From: Clostridiales bacterium | GTDB taxonomy: Bacteria > Bacillota > Clostridia > Lachnospirales > Lachnospiraceae | Length of the DNA: 64,000 nt | Direction: 5' to 3' | NCBI GenBank assembly: GCA_018366495.1 | Contig: JAGZHZ010000002.1 | Span: 62,001 to 126,000, forward strand | Shown: positions 36,201-45,334 of the stretch, piece after piece | Layout: every line of letters starts with the position of its first letter | Position numbering within the stretch: the stretch's first letter is position 1 | Translations under genes and position numbers: made by a program | Notes under the pieces: model-generated | The model's input: the letters and a program-made list of their open reading frames with translations, nothing else | Told to the model about the DNA's origin: nothing | Databases searched by the model: none

Positions 36201-36954
36201 TCAATGCTTCTTCATAGTACCAAGGACCATCCGTCTCATGCGCAATCTCAAGAGAAGTCTGTGTCAGGCTGAGACCGTCTTTGGCCGCAGTTTTCAGCTG
36301 ACATATCATTTCCTGCATCCATTCGCTTTCTTCCATCTCTTCAAAAGCGGAAGCTTCATATTGCGCAATACAGTCATCAAGCCATTTTTCCGGCCATGGA
36401 TGGCTCATCGAAAACTCATACAGAGAAGAAATCTGCTCTTCCAGTTCCACATCCGTTTTTCCGGAGGAATACTGTTCCGCAAACTGTAAAAATTCTTCTT
36501 CTCCTTCTTGATAACATTCTTCCAGCATACTCTGCATCACGTCCTGACGGATCAGTTTCATTTCTCCTTCATCACCGACTCGAAATGCCGGATCGAGATC
36601 AATCACATGAAAATAGCTGCGGATCACCTGCTGGCAAAAACTGTGGATTGTTGTGATCTGTGCATGGTGAATCAGGGTGAGCTGTTTTTGAAGATGTTCA
36701 TTCTCTTCATCTTCAGCCAGTTTTTTTTCAATCGCAGTGCTGATACGCTCTCTCATCTCCAGCGCCGCTGCCTTTGTAAATGTCACCACGAGCAATCGGT
36801 CAATGTCGATCGGATGATCTCCCTCGCTGATCATCCGGATAATTCGCTCCACCAGCACGGCTGTCTTTCCCGATCCTGCCGCCGCAGATACAAGAATATT
36901 TTTATGATGTTGTGTGATGACCTGCATCTGTTCTTCTGTCCATGTCACTCCCAT
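33268..36954 (-). CDS. addA: ATP-dependent helicase/nuclease subunit A
   Basis: The AddA subunit of the double-strand-break end-processing complex, the Firmicute counterpart of RecBCD. At 1228 residues the length is normal. It has UvrD-like motifs (Walker A AAAGSGKT at about 24-31, Walker B VLIDEYQDSN, motif MSIHKSKGLEFP) and a C-terminal RecB-type nuclease domain (LVQGMIDAYF followed by VIVDYKTD). The ATG at 36954 has GGAGGAATAAA upstream and lies one base after the addB stop; the frame is open further upstream inside addB but that part is not protein-like. A 30-bp direct repeat follows the stop codon. Confidence 0.97.
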   Translation of the reverse strand: MGVTWTEEQMQVITQHHKNILVSAAAGSGKTAVLVERIIRMISEGDHPIDIDRLLVVTFTKAAALEMRERISTAIEKKLAEDEENEHLQKQLTLIHHAQITTIHSFCQQVIRSYFHVIDLDPAFRVGDEGEMKLIRQDVMQSMLEECYQEGEEEFLQFAEQYSSGKTDVELEEQISSLYEFSMSHPWPEKWLDDCIAQYEASAFEEMEESEWMQEMICQLKTAAKDGLSLTQTSLEIAHETDGPWYYEEALMQDQKMFEQMGKCQSYDEFASFFANSCNFAKFSSKRDKTVSDQKKEQIKQLRDQAKKMISDLEENYFYDTKEQILYEMQQSAKGARMLVSLTKRFYSQFAKKKEEKNLLDFHDLEHFALKILVRQEGENGVPTEVADGFAEQFEEVLIDEYQDSNLVQEMLLTSVSRERFGNPNIFMVGDVKQSIYRFRLARPELFMEKYHSYPTDGEGRNRRIDLHRNFRSRASVLHSVNQIFEQIMARQLGGVTYDEDAALYPGAVFPESSPEREQFFKTEILIADLKEEKSEEETGERQETVRELEARAVGKRILEIVGNEMILDKETGMYRPAEYRDIVLLLRTVSGWAESFGEVLESMGIPFYTGMQTGYFSAPEVQTILSMLQILDNPRQDIAMAAVLNSPIARLNGSDMAKIKSAYPEEAFYEGSLRYAQEGGEEELREKLQSFFSLFREIRSSISYLPIHKIIWMVLEKTGYRDYAAAMPGGEQRKANLDMLLEKAAAFEAGSYRGLFHFVRYIESLQKYEIDFGEANTFSEQENAVRMMSIHKSKGLEFPIVFVCGLNKPFNQQDQKSRLLYHPDLGIGCDYVDLKLRIKRPTLIKKVMQRIAKKENLGEELRILYVAMTRAKEKLILTAALEDLEKKLERWSNIARCSQTVLPYYVTAGASSFMDWIMDSVVRHPAGIELMDKKGYLSCTDTIFEDPAPIQIQVWNIENFVEEEVKRQAEQMAARENLIHFQTDKIYDESVHKTLNQIFQKAYPFPDQAEIHGKLTVSELKRRSMELEEPDDVSMYEEREPEEIIPDFIEKKELSGAAKGTLLHRFLQHFDYKASSSLDQIKEQMEQQIQHGYFTVQEAQNIRLDKIDRFIRSELGQRMVRADERGELYREQPFVFGIKASEVEEGWAEDETILVQGMIDAYFLEDGEYVIVDYKTDFVEKGKERDLYEKYKTQLSYYERALSQISGRTVKEKVLYSFWLEKDLKEN

Positions 36955-36955
36955 T

Positions 36956-39900
36956 TTATTCCTCCTCCAGCTTTTTCCAGATGTCTTCCGGTTTATATTC
37001 CGGCAGTCTTCTCGCCTGATTTCCCGGAATTTTTTTGTCAAATCCGCACACTTCTTTAAAATTGCAGTATTCACATGCTGTTTTTCCTTTTCGCTGATAC
37101 GGCGCCATCTCGATATCTCCATCTAATATTTTTCTTCCGATTTCTCTCATCTTTTCTTTGACATAATGCGACATATTTTCAAATTGTTTTCTTGTGGCTT
37201 TGCTCGAAAAGCGTGAAGGACTGCCATCTTTATTATATCCAAACGGAATGACAAGCGATTCTTTTTCCATCTGAGAATCCAGCTTTGATACAATCTCAGG
37301 ATCTTCGTTTACAAGACCATTTAACTTCAATTTTTTTCGGATTTTGGCCCAGATTTGCTCCGGTGTCTGCTCCCGCTCTTTTTCCATCATAGGATCTTTG
37401 ATGTGGTAATAAAAAATGCCGGCTGGAATAATTTCCTTATCTGGATGAAGTCTCTTCTCAATCTCCATTGCAGCATCGAGATACACGACAAGCTGGAGCT
37501 GAAGTCCGTGATACATTGCAACAAGATCAAATGAAGTGTTCCCTGACTTATAGTCGATGACTTTCACATATACTTTTTCCTCTTCTTCACACAGATCCAC
37601 CCGATCAATCCTGCCTTGCAGCTTCATTTTTTCATTTTCAGAAAGATTCAGATTAACTGCGTCAAGATCATTGACTGCTGAAAAAGAAATTTCATATCCC
37701 TGCGGTATAAACTCTCCGGCACGAATCTGCTCCTGCAATACCTGAACTGTCCTCTTCATAATTCGTTTCATCCGATCGATCAGATGCTGATTTCTGGCTG
37801 TACTGTGCAGAACGGAAGCGCCATACTGTTCTGCCACTTCCTCCACGCATTGTTCGCACATCGTATCTCTTGTCTCATCCGGTACATTTTTCCAGTTATA
37901 CGCCGTCTGTTCCAGTTTATAAGAAAAACTCTCCAGAACTTTGTGAAATACATTTCCCATGTCGAGAGGACGGAATTCATACACTTCTCTCGGTGCAAGG
38001 CGAAGCCCGTACAGCAGAAAATGAGCAAATGCACACCCTGAGAACTGTTCCAGACGTGTCACGCTGTTCTCCAGCACTTCACCGTACAGCGCACGGGCGA
38101 CTTCTCTTCCAAGTCCTTTTTCCTGATATTCATAAAATGCGGCATCTACAAGATGTCTCGTCTGTGCTGGTCTGTCTTCATAATAAAAGCGGTATAATTC
38201 CTCCCATTCCCCGCTCTTTTGGCCTGTGCGGTACTTCTGAAGACCGTGCGTCAGACATTCCCACCCACTGTCGAGCGAAACCACATTTTTTTCCAGTTTT
38301 CCTTCTTTTTCCTCATCAACTGTCTTCAATCCTGGAAACATTCTTCTTATCGTCGAGATAAAATAAGATGGATTTTTGGCCTTTCCGTCCGATCCGCTTT
38401 TACAGCAGGAAAGATACAGCCTTTTCGATGGTTTTGTCACCATCAGATAGAGATAAAATTTTTGAATATACCCCTTTTCTCTCTGTGTCGGAGCCAGTTC
38501 AATGTTAGCTTCCTCCAGAAATTCCCGATCCTGATCCGTCAGGATTCCTCCGTCATCTGCACTTTTTGGAACCCATCCGTCATTCATTCCAAGGAAAAAT
38601 AACACTTTAATGTTATTTAATCTCGTTCTCTCCAAGTCTCCTGCAAGTACCTGATCAATTCCAGGCGGAATAATTCCGACTTTTGCTTCCTCAAATCCAG
38701 CGTCCAGAATCTCCGCATATTCCCGCAGAGAAATCTCCTCTTCGCCGAGCAGTTCCACAATTTTTTCAAAAAGTTCAATCACAATTCTGTAAATCTGCGC
38801 ATATTCTCTCGCAAGATCCATGCGGCGCTGTTCTTCAAATTTCTGTTCCATTGTCTTGAGCTTTCGCTGTACCTCACACGCAGTGAGCAATTCATACAGT
38901 GCAATCGTGTAATCTTTCACTGTCCGGTGTTCTTTTTTCATCTTTTCTGTAAATGGCCGAAACAAGCTCATCATCTGCTCTTTATATTGACCGCAGATCA
39001 CAGGTTCTTCCTCTTCCATAATTCTCGTCTTTTTCGTCCACTCCTGATCCCATGCTGAATAGCCGCGGATGCCAAGCGCCAACACATAATTTTCCATTCT
39101 GTCAATCTCCTGCGGTTCCAGCACGCACATCCCTGTTCTAAGACATCGGAATACACTTTCATAATTATAATTTTGACGGATCAGATCAAGCGCGGCGCGC
39201 AAAAATTCAATCATCGGATTTAACAGAACCTTTTTTGTCTGGTCGATAAAGCATGGGATCTCATAAATAGGAAAAATTTGTTCAATCTCATTTTGATATT
39301 CGCTCAGATCGCCCGCAATCACGGCAATATCACGGTATCGCACGTTTTCTTCCCTTACCATACGATAGATTGTCCGCGCGGCAAACTCCACTTCCTCTGA
39401 CGGATTTTTACTCTGATGAAGTGTGATATCACTTTGTTCTTGTTCCCATACATCTTTTCTATAGCGGAACAAATTCTGTTCTAAAAACTGAAGCGGTTTT
39501 TTTCCTGAGAAACGATATCCTCCGTCTTTTCCAAGCACAATATTTTTTTCAATCTTTGTTCCGCTTTCTTCCGCTGCCTGCTCCAGACTTGCGATCATTT
39601 TTTTACTCAGATAGAACAGCTCATGGATGCCTCTGATTTTTCTTATATTTTCTCTTGGATCAATCGTCACTGTGACACTGATTTTTTTTGTGATCTCAAG
39701 CAGTTTCCTCAGCAGCTTATTCTGAATCGGAGTAAATCCCGTGAATCCATCAAATGCGATTGTACTTCCTTTCAAATAAGAGGACTGATCCGCCAGACGG
39801 CACAATTCATCCAGAATTTCCTCTGACGTGATATACTTTTCCTGCATATTTTCCCGAAATCCCTCGTATAAAATCCGGATATCATGCAATTTATAGGAAA

Positions 39901-40354
39901 GCTGCGGCTTCCTCTTAGCCTGTTGCTCCAGCTGCTCAAGCTGCCACGGAGAAATATCATACTGCATCAATTCGGAGAGCATCGACTTCATCTCACTGAT
40001 GCAGCCCGTCTTTCGCAGATTTCTTCCAAGCACAGTGAGCTGTCCTTTTTTCTCCTGCGCAGTCTTTCGCACAAATAAATTTTTTCCGGTTTCCTCCAGT
40101 ATATTTTTTTTCTCTACTCCCAGCTCTTCAAACACGCGGTACGCCAGACGTTGAAAGCTGAGTACGTCAATATTTAAAATTCCGCCATTTGGATGGCGCA
40201 TCACAAGTTCTTTCTGTGTCTGCATCGTAAACTGCTCCGGCACCAGAATAAAAAATTTTTCTTCTGGATGGCTGAGAGCCTCATGGATTACCGTATCATA
40301 CAAAAAACACGATTTGCCGCTCCCGGCTCCTCCTAATATAAATTGAAGAGACAT
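36956..40354 (-). CDS. addB: ATP-dependent helicase/nuclease subunit B
   Basis: Partner of AddA, 1132 residues. Walker A GGAGSGKS lies at residues 8-15. The C-terminal nuclease domain has GRIDRVD, then VIDYKSGNTSFD, and is framed by the four cysteines of the AddB iron-sulphur site (one in SGCAFAHF, then CEYCNFKEVC). AddB recognises Chi and digests the 5' strand. The ATG at 40354 follows AAGGGGG by four bases; the in-frame sequence upstream to 40459 crosses the valS terminator and is not coding. It is the first gene of addB-addA. Confidence 0.97.
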   Translation of the reverse strand: MSLQFILGGAGSGKSCFLYDTVIHEALSHPEEKFFILVPEQFTMQTQKELVMRHPNGGILNIDVLSFQRLAYRVFEELGVEKKNILEETGKNLFVRKTAQEKKGQLTVLGRNLRKTGCISEMKSMLSELMQYDISPWQLEQLEQQAKRKPQLSYKLHDIRILYEGFRENMQEKYITSEEILDELCRLADQSSYLKGSTIAFDGFTGFTPIQNKLLRKLLEITKKISVTVTIDPRENIRKIRGIHELFYLSKKMIASLEQAAEESGTKIEKNIVLGKDGGYRFSGKKPLQFLEQNLFRYRKDVWEQEQSDITLHQSKNPSEEVEFAARTIYRMVREENVRYRDIAVIAGDLSEYQNEIEQIFPIYEIPCFIDQTKKVLLNPMIEFLRAALDLIRQNYNYESVFRCLRTGMCVLEPQEIDRMENYVLALGIRGYSAWDQEWTKKTRIMEEEEPVICGQYKEQMMSLFRPFTEKMKKEHRTVKDYTIALYELLTACEVQRKLKTMEQKFEEQRRMDLAREYAQIYRIVIELFEKIVELLGEEEISLREYAEILDAGFEEAKVGIIPPGIDQVLAGDLERTRLNNIKVLFFLGMNDGWVPKSADDGGILTDQDREFLEEANIELAPTQREKGYIQKFYLYLMVTKPSKRLYLSCCKSGSDGKAKNPSYFISTIRRMFPGLKTVDEEKEGKLEKNVVSLDSGWECLTHGLQKYRTGQKSGEWEELYRFYYEDRPAQTRHLVDAAFYEYQEKGLGREVARALYGEVLENSVTRLEQFSGCAFAHFLLYGLRLAPREVYEFRPLDMGNVFHKVLESFSYKLEQTAYNWKNVPDETRDTMCEQCVEEVAEQYGASVLHSTARNQHLIDRMKRIMKRTVQVLQEQIRAGEFIPQGYEISFSAVNDLDAVNLNLSENEKMKLQGRIDRVDLCEEEEKVYVKVIDYKSGNTSFDLVAMYHGLQLQLVVYLDAAMEIEKRLHPDKEIIPAGIFYYHIKDPMMEKEREQTPEQIWAKIRKKLKLNGLVNEDPEIVSKLDSQMEKESLVIPFGYNKDGSPSRFSSKATRKQFENMSHYVKEKMREIGRKILDGDIEMAPYQRKGKTACEYCNFKEVCGFDKKIPGNQARRLPEYKPEDIWKKLEEE

Positions 40355-40407
40355 AAATACCCCCTTAAAAATTGTATCTAATTTATTGTTTCTATTTCCA
40401 TTTCCGT

Positions 40408-40450
40408 AAAAAAAAGCTGCGGGATGTTTTTCTTTTGCCCCGCAGCTTTT
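40408..40450 (-). terminator. Rho-independent terminator behind valS
   Basis: AAAAGCTGCGGG pairs with CCCGCAGCTTTT around a loop of about 15 bases; on the minus strand a run of eight T follows. It separates valS from addB. Confidence 0.9.
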
Positions 40451-40458
40451 GACATTCA

Positions 40459-43107
40459 TTATGGATTCAGCTGCGTCAGCCGTTCCTGTACCTGTGCCAT
40501 CATCTGTGTATATTTCTCTAATTTTGCTTTTTCTTCTTCAATTTTTGCAGCTGGTGCTTTGCTGACAAATTTTTCATTGCTGAGCATTCCGTTTACACGG
40601 GCGAGCTCTTTGTTCAGTCTCTCTTCTTCTTTTTTCAGACGCTCGATTTCTTTCTCAATGTCAACCAGCTCTGCAAATGGCATATAGATAACTGCTTCCG
40701 GAATCACCGTGGATACGGCATCATCTGCAATTCCTGTTTTATCTGCCTGAATGACTACTTCGCTTGCATATCCAAGCGTTGCAAAGAATACTTTTCCGTT
40801 TTCAAAGATCTGTCTCACTTCTTCTTTTTCAGAAACCACATAAACTTTTGCCTTTTTGCTCGGCGGCACATTCATTCCTGTTCTCACATTTCGGATACCG
40901 CGCACTGCTTCTTTGATCGTCTCAACGGCAAGTTCTTCTTCCTCAAAATTCCATTCTTCTTTAAATTCCGGCCATTTTGAGATCATGATAGATTCTTCTT
41001 CAGACTGAAGCGTACAGAAAATTTCTTCTGTGATAAATGGCATATATGGATGAAGCATCTTCAGCGCATTTGTCAGCACTGTTTTCAATGTCCACAGAGC
41101 TGCTGCCTTTGTCGTATCTGCATCATTGTACAGTCTTGGTTTTACCATCTCGATATACCAGTCGCAGAATTCTTCCCAGATAAAATCGTATACTTTCTGA
41201 ACAGCAATTCCCAGCTCATATTTATCCATGTTTTCTGTCACGTCTTTTGCCAGTCTGTTAACCTTGGACAGAATCCACTTATCAGCTCCGATCAGTTCCT
41301 TTGTGTCCATCTGTGCCGGAACTTCTGCTTTTTCCAGATTCATCATGATAAATCTGGAAGCGTTCCATACTTTGTTTGCAAAGTTACGGCTTGCCTCTAC
41401 TCTCTCCCAATAGAAACGCATATCATTTCCAGGAGCGTTTCCTGTCATCAGAGTCAGACGCAGCGCATCTGCGCCGTATTTATCAATCACTTCCAGAGGA
41501 TCGATTCCATTTCCAAGAGATTTACTCATCTTTCTTCCCTGGGAGTCTCTGACAAGTCCGTGGATCAAAACGTGATGGAATGGAACTTCCCCTGTCTGTT
41601 CCAGAGCGGAGAATACCATACGGATTACCCAGAAGAAAATGATATCATATCCTGTCACCAGAACGTCGGTCGGATAAAAATACTTCAAATCTTCTGTCTG
41701 CTCCGGCCAGCCCAGTGTGGAAAATGGCCACAGTGCAGAACTGAACCATGTATCAAGTGTGTCTTCATCCTGTTTTAAATGCTCACATCCGCATTTTGGA
41801 CATACGGACGGCGTCTCTCTGGAGACAATCACTTCTCCACATTTTTCACAGTAATATGCCGGGATACGATGGCCCCACCATAACTGTCTGGAGATACACC
41901 AGTCACGGATATTTTCCAGCCAGTGCAGATACGTTTTATCAAAACGTTCCGGAACAAAATTTAATGTCTTATTCTTTAATGCTTCAATCGCAGGTTTTGC
42001 CAGTTCTTCCATCTTTACAAACCACTGCTGTTTGATCATCGGTTCTACAGTTGTCTTACAGCGGTCATGTGTTCCTACATTGTGCGCATGAGGGACAACT
42101 TTGACTAACAGCCCCAGATCTTCCAGATCTTTTACGATTGCCTTTCTCGCTTCATATCTTCCCATTCCGGCATATTTTCCGCCCAGCTCATTGATTGTGG
42201 CATCATCGTTCATTATATTGATTTCAGGCAGATTATGGCGTCTTCCAACTTCAAAGTCATTCGGATCATGCGCCGGTGTAATTTTTACGCATCCTGTTCC
42301 AAATTCCTTATCTACATAAGAGTCTGCGATCACAGGGATTTCGCGGTCTGTCAAAGGCAGTTTCAGCATTTTTCCAACAAGATGTTTATAGCGGTCATCT
42401 TCTGGGTTTACCGCAACTGCAGTATCTCCGAGCAATGTCTCCGGACGTGTCGTTGCGATTTCCACAAACTGTCCTTCCTCTCCCACAACCGGATAATTAA
42501 TATGCCAGAAAAATCCGTCCTGATCCTGATGTTCTACTTCCGCATCTGAAATAGAAGTCTGGCAGACTGGACACCAGTTTACAATACGAGAACCTTTGTA
42601 GATATATCCTTTTTCATACAGTCTGACAAATACTTCTGTGACTGCTTTTGAACATCCCTCGTCCATCGTGAAGCGCTCTCTGTCCCAATCAGCAGATGCG
42701 CCCAGTTTTTTCAGCTGGTTGATAATCTTTCCGCCGTACTCTTCTTTCCATTCCCAGGCATGTTTTAAGAACTCTTCTCTTCCTATTTCATTTTTGTCAA
42801 TGCCCTGCTCTTTTAATTTCTGGATAACTTTCACTTCTGTCGCGATTGCAGCGTGGTCTGTTCCTGGCTGCCACAATGCCTCATATCCCTGCATTCTTTT
42901 AAAACGGATTAAAATATCCTGCATCGTTTCATCCAGAGCATGTCCCATGTGAAGCTGTCCTGTCACATTCGGCGGCGGCATCACAATCGTAAACGGTTTT
43001 TTGTCTCTGTTTACCTGTGCATGAAAGTATTTTTTATTCATCCACTTTTCATACAGGCGCTCTTCCAATCCTTTTGGATCGTATGTCTTTGCTAATTCTT
43101 TGCTCAT
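40459..43107 (-). CDS. valS: Valyl-tRNA synthetase
   Basis: Class Ia synthetase that charges tRNA-Val, 882 residues. The HIGH box is PPPNVTGQLHMGHALDE near residue 45 and the KMSKS box is GRKMSKSLGNG near 530. A zinc-ribbon-like insert CEKCGEVIVSRETPSVCPKC lies between them, and a C-terminal coiled coil (about 815-882, VDIEKEIERLKKEEERLNKE) contacts the tRNA. The ATG at 43107 follows AGGAGG by six bases. It is controlled by the T-box leader immediately upstream. Confidence 0.98.
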   Translation of the reverse strand: MSKELAKTYDPKGLEERLYEKWMNKKYFHAQVNRDKKPFTIVMPPPNVTGQLHMGHALDETMQDILIRFKRMQGYEALWQPGTDHAAIATEVKVIQKLKEQGIDKNEIGREEFLKHAWEWKEEYGGKIINQLKKLGASADWDRERFTMDEGCSKAVTEVFVRLYEKGYIYKGSRIVNWCPVCQTSISDAEVEHQDQDGFFWHINYPVVGEEGQFVEIATTRPETLLGDTAVAVNPEDDRYKHLVGKMLKLPLTDREIPVIADSYVDKEFGTGCVKITPAHDPNDFEVGRRHNLPEINIMNDDATINELGGKYAGMGRYEARKAIVKDLEDLGLLVKVVPHAHNVGTHDRCKTTVEPMIKQQWFVKMEELAKPAIEALKNKTLNFVPERFDKTYLHWLENIRDWCISRQLWWGHRIPAYYCEKCGEVIVSRETPSVCPKCGCEHLKQDEDTLDTWFSSALWPFSTLGWPEQTEDLKYFYPTDVLVTGYDIIFFWVIRMVFSALEQTGEVPFHHVLIHGLVRDSQGRKMSKSLGNGIDPLEVIDKYGADALRLTLMTGNAPGNDMRFYWERVEASRNFANKVWNASRFIMMNLEKAEVPAQMDTKELIGADKWILSKVNRLAKDVTENMDKYELGIAVQKVYDFIWEEFCDWYIEMVKPRLYNDADTTKAAALWTLKTVLTNALKMLHPYMPFITEEIFCTLQSEEESIMISKWPEFKEEWNFEEEELAVETIKEAVRGIRNVRTGMNVPPSKKAKVYVVSEKEEVRQIFENGKVFFATLGYASEVVIQADKTGIADDAVSTVIPEAVIYMPFAELVDIEKEIERLKKEEERLNKELARVNGMLSNEKFVSKAPAAKIEEEKAKLEKYTQMMAQVQERLTQLNP

Positions 43108-43210
43108 GTTTTTCCTCCTGCTGTAATTCATCAAAGCTGGTCTTTTCAGGCGGTGATTTTCTGTGCCGTCGTGAAGATTTTTCTATCTCTGTGAGACAGT
43201 TTCCGAGACA

Positions 43211-43482
43211 AAAAAACGCCCTTTACTCCATGTAAAGGGCGACAAAAACCGCTGTACCACCTTTGTTATGCACAAAAACTGCTGCATCTCTCTTCATTCT
43301 GTAACGGGAACTCCCGGGAAATTCTACTCAAGAATATATTCTCTTTCTTTTTCCGGCTGCTGCTTCTGCTGCGAAAAGCTACCTTCCATCTGTCTCCCCC
43401 TGAGCAGTCTTTCAGCCGGTGAACCGCTCTCTCTTTCGGCTTTTTCAGATGTACTCCTCTTTTCCTGCCTTTTTCATTTATG
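43211..43482 (-). promoter_or_regulatory. T-box leader (tRNA-Val specific) of valS
   Basis: A transcription-attenuation leader that senses uncharged tRNA. On the minus strand the conserved T-box sequence GGTGGTACAGCGG lies at 43249-43261, just before a terminator CGCCCTTTAC-TCCAT-GTAAAGGGCG (43217-43241) with a six-T tail. Stem I has the GAGGAGTA S-turn element near 43459 and, on its 3' side, GGTAGC at 43378-43383, where GTA would be the Val specifier codon. The leader begins about six bases after the -10 box at 43489. Confidence 0.9.
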
Positions 43483-43488
43483 CTTCTT

Positions 43489-43517
43489 ATCATAACGAAG
43501 AGGAGTCTATTTGTCAA
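43489..43517 (-). promoter_or_regulatory. Sigma-A promoter of the valS T-box leader
   Basis: Minus strand TTGACA (43512-43517), 17 bases, TATGAT (43489-43494). It lies back to back with the plus-strand promoter at 43524, with only six bases between the two -35 boxes. Confidence 0.85.
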
Positions 43518-43523
43518 CCCTTA

Positions 43524-43552
43524 TTGTCAAAGTTTTAAAAAAATGGTATACT
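43524..43552 (+). promoter_or_regulatory. Sigma-A promoter of the FN3-glucosaminidase gene
   Basis: TTGTCA (43524-43529), 17 bases, TATACT (43547-43552), giving a leader of about 118 bases before the ATG at 43677. Confidence 0.7.
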
Positions 43553-43676
43553 AAACTTAACAATTTTGTAATGATTTCATTTTCAGAGAAAAAAGCAATA
43601 TTTTTAACTTTTTGCTATTCTCAAAAATCTGAGAATGGAATGGATACACAATTTATTTTCAGGAAGGAGTTCATCT

Positions 43677-45164
43677 ATGAAACTGAAGAAAACACACTTA
43701 TATTCTCTGCTGCTTTTTGCGCTGCTTTTGCTGATGCCTGCGCCAAATACAAACGCAGCAGTCAAATTGTCAACTCCCGTTTTAAAAAGTGCCAAATCTG
43801 CAGGATACAATAAAATCACTGTTTCCTGGGGCAGAGTAGAAGGAGCGCAGGGTTACCGCCTTTATCGCAAGACGGCCGGCGGCACCTGGCAAAATGTCAA
43901 GACTTTGAGCGGCATAAATTCCACTTCCCATACGGACGACCGAAACGTGCAGACTGGTCAGAAATATTATTATACGGTGCGCGCCTATATTAAGAAAGAC
44001 GGCGTCATCACATGGAGTCCGTACAATAAAACTGGTTTGACAGCCACGGCTAGTATGCGTCCTGCTACTATGATTTCCACACAGCTCAATGCGTCCTGTC
44101 ACCCTGTATTGACCTGGAAAGAGGTGGACGGTGCTCAGGGCTACCGCATTTATCGCCGTATGCCGGGTGAAACCTGGAAAATTTTAAAGACGCTTGGTAA
44201 TTCTGTGTTGTCTTATACTGATACCTCGGCAGTTGCCGGAAAAAAATATCAATATATGGTGCGCGCATATCGCAGAGAATCCGGTGTGCTGCAGTTCAGC
44301 CCTGTGGACAATACCGGAGCAAAAACGGATTTAACTTTGAATACGCCTTCGCTCAAGCCAGCTGTATATAACGAAGGTTCTGACAAAGTTTCGATTTCCT
44401 GGAATCCAGTTAAAAGAGCCACAGGCTATTGCCTGTACCGCAAGGTACCCGGCGGCATCTATTTAAGAATTGCAAATCTGGATGCAAATACGACTTCTTA
44501 TCAGGATAAAAATGATGGCGACGCCCCATATTATACCTATACAGTAAAAGCATATATGGCTTCCCCAGGAGCTGTAAGCTGGAGCGGCTGTGTGAATAAA
44601 GGTTCCATGGCAATTCTTCCTGCTTTGAAAAATCAGTCTGTGCTTGACCGCTATGGTCTGACTTTAATTGAAGGAGCTCCTCAGTTGACCGTATCGCAGA
44701 TGAGAGCGTACATAAAATCCGTCAATCCAGACGTTCCGGATTCTGTACTGAAAATGATTCCATACTACATCTCAGAAGGAAAAGCCGAAGGCATCCGGGG
44801 CGATCTGGCTTTCTGTCAGTCTTGTCTGGAGACCGGAAACTTTACATTTGTAGGCTCTGCGGTCACTTTAGATCAAAATAACTTCTGTGGTCTTGGAGTG
44901 ACATCGAATGGTATGAAAGGAAATTCCTTTGCAACGCCTCAGCTTGGAATCCGTGCCCAGATTCAGCACTTAAAGGCATACGCCAACAAAGAGCCGCTCA
45001 GACAGACACAGATTGATCCTCGTTTCCACTATGTAACAAGAGGCTGCGCTCCATATCTTCAGTGGCTTGGCATACAGGAAAATCCTCTTGGATACGGATG
45101 GGCGGCAGGTTCTGACTATGCGGATCATATCCTGCGCATCTACAATTCTATCCGAAATATGTAA
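43677..45164 (+). CDS. Secreted FN3-repeat glucosaminidase (putative peptidoglycan hydrolase)
   Basis: A 495-residue exported protein. Residues 1-26 form a signal peptide (cleavage near NTNAA). Three fibronectin type III-like domains follow (about 28-120, 122-215, 220-315), each with a YRLYRK-type strand and a YYYTVRAY or YMVRAY strand. The C-terminal domain (about 330-495) is of the glucosaminidase type (PF01832-like), with Glu385 in LETGNF as the likely acid and LDQNNFCGLGVT downstream. It should cut GlcNAc-containing glycan chains in the wall. The ATG at 43677 follows AGGAAGGAG by seven bases. It is expressed divergently from valS. Confidence 0.88.
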   Translation: MKLKKTHLYSLLLFALLLLMPAPNTNAAVKLSTPVLKSAKSAGYNKITVSWGRVEGAQGYRLYRKTAGGTWQNVKTLSGINSTSHTDDRNVQTGQKYYYTVRAYIKKDGVITWSPYNKTGLTATASMRPATMISTQLNASCHPVLTWKEVDGAQGYRIYRRMPGETWKILKTLGNSVLSYTDTSAVAGKKYQYMVRAYRRESGVLQFSPVDNTGAKTDLTLNTPSLKPAVYNEGSDKVSISWNPVKRATGYCLYRKVPGGIYLRIANLDANTTSYQDKNDGDAPYYTYTVKAYMASPGAVSWSGCVNKGSMAILPALKNQSVLDRYGLTLIEGAPQLTVSQMRAYIKSVNPDVPDSVLKMIPYYISEGKAEGIRGDLAFCQSCLETGNFTFVGSAVTLDQNNFCGLGVTSNGMKGNSFATPQLGIRAQIQHLKAYANKEPLRQTQIDPRFHYVTRGCAPYLQWLGIQENPLGYGWAAGSDYADHILRIYNSIRNM

Positions 45165-45241
45165 TATCAGCTCCTCACTGCTTAGCCAGTAAATCACTTG
45201 AAGCAGGGGCTTAAAAAATCAGATCGTTTGGATCGGCAGAA

Positions 45242-45292
45242 AGCAGACAGCTGTCAGCTCTTTAGAAAAGAACTTGCGGTTGTCTGCTTTTC
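45242..45292 (+). terminator. Rho-independent terminator behind the FN3-glucosaminidase gene
   Basis: AGCAGACA pairs with TGTCTGCT around an inner imperfect stem (AGCTCTTT/AAAGAACT), followed by TTTTC. Confidence 0.7.
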
Positions 45293-45334
45293 TTATGAAT
45301 TCATTCCCCAATTGTAAAAGACAAAGGAATATAT

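Noticed and set aside
36955..37122. Longer addA start
   Set aside because: The extension overlaps addB completely and has no ribosome site, whereas ATG 36954 follows a good one.
40355..40459. Longer addB start
   Set aside because: It would run through the valS terminator and lacks a ribosome site; the conserved P-loop starts right after ATG 40354.
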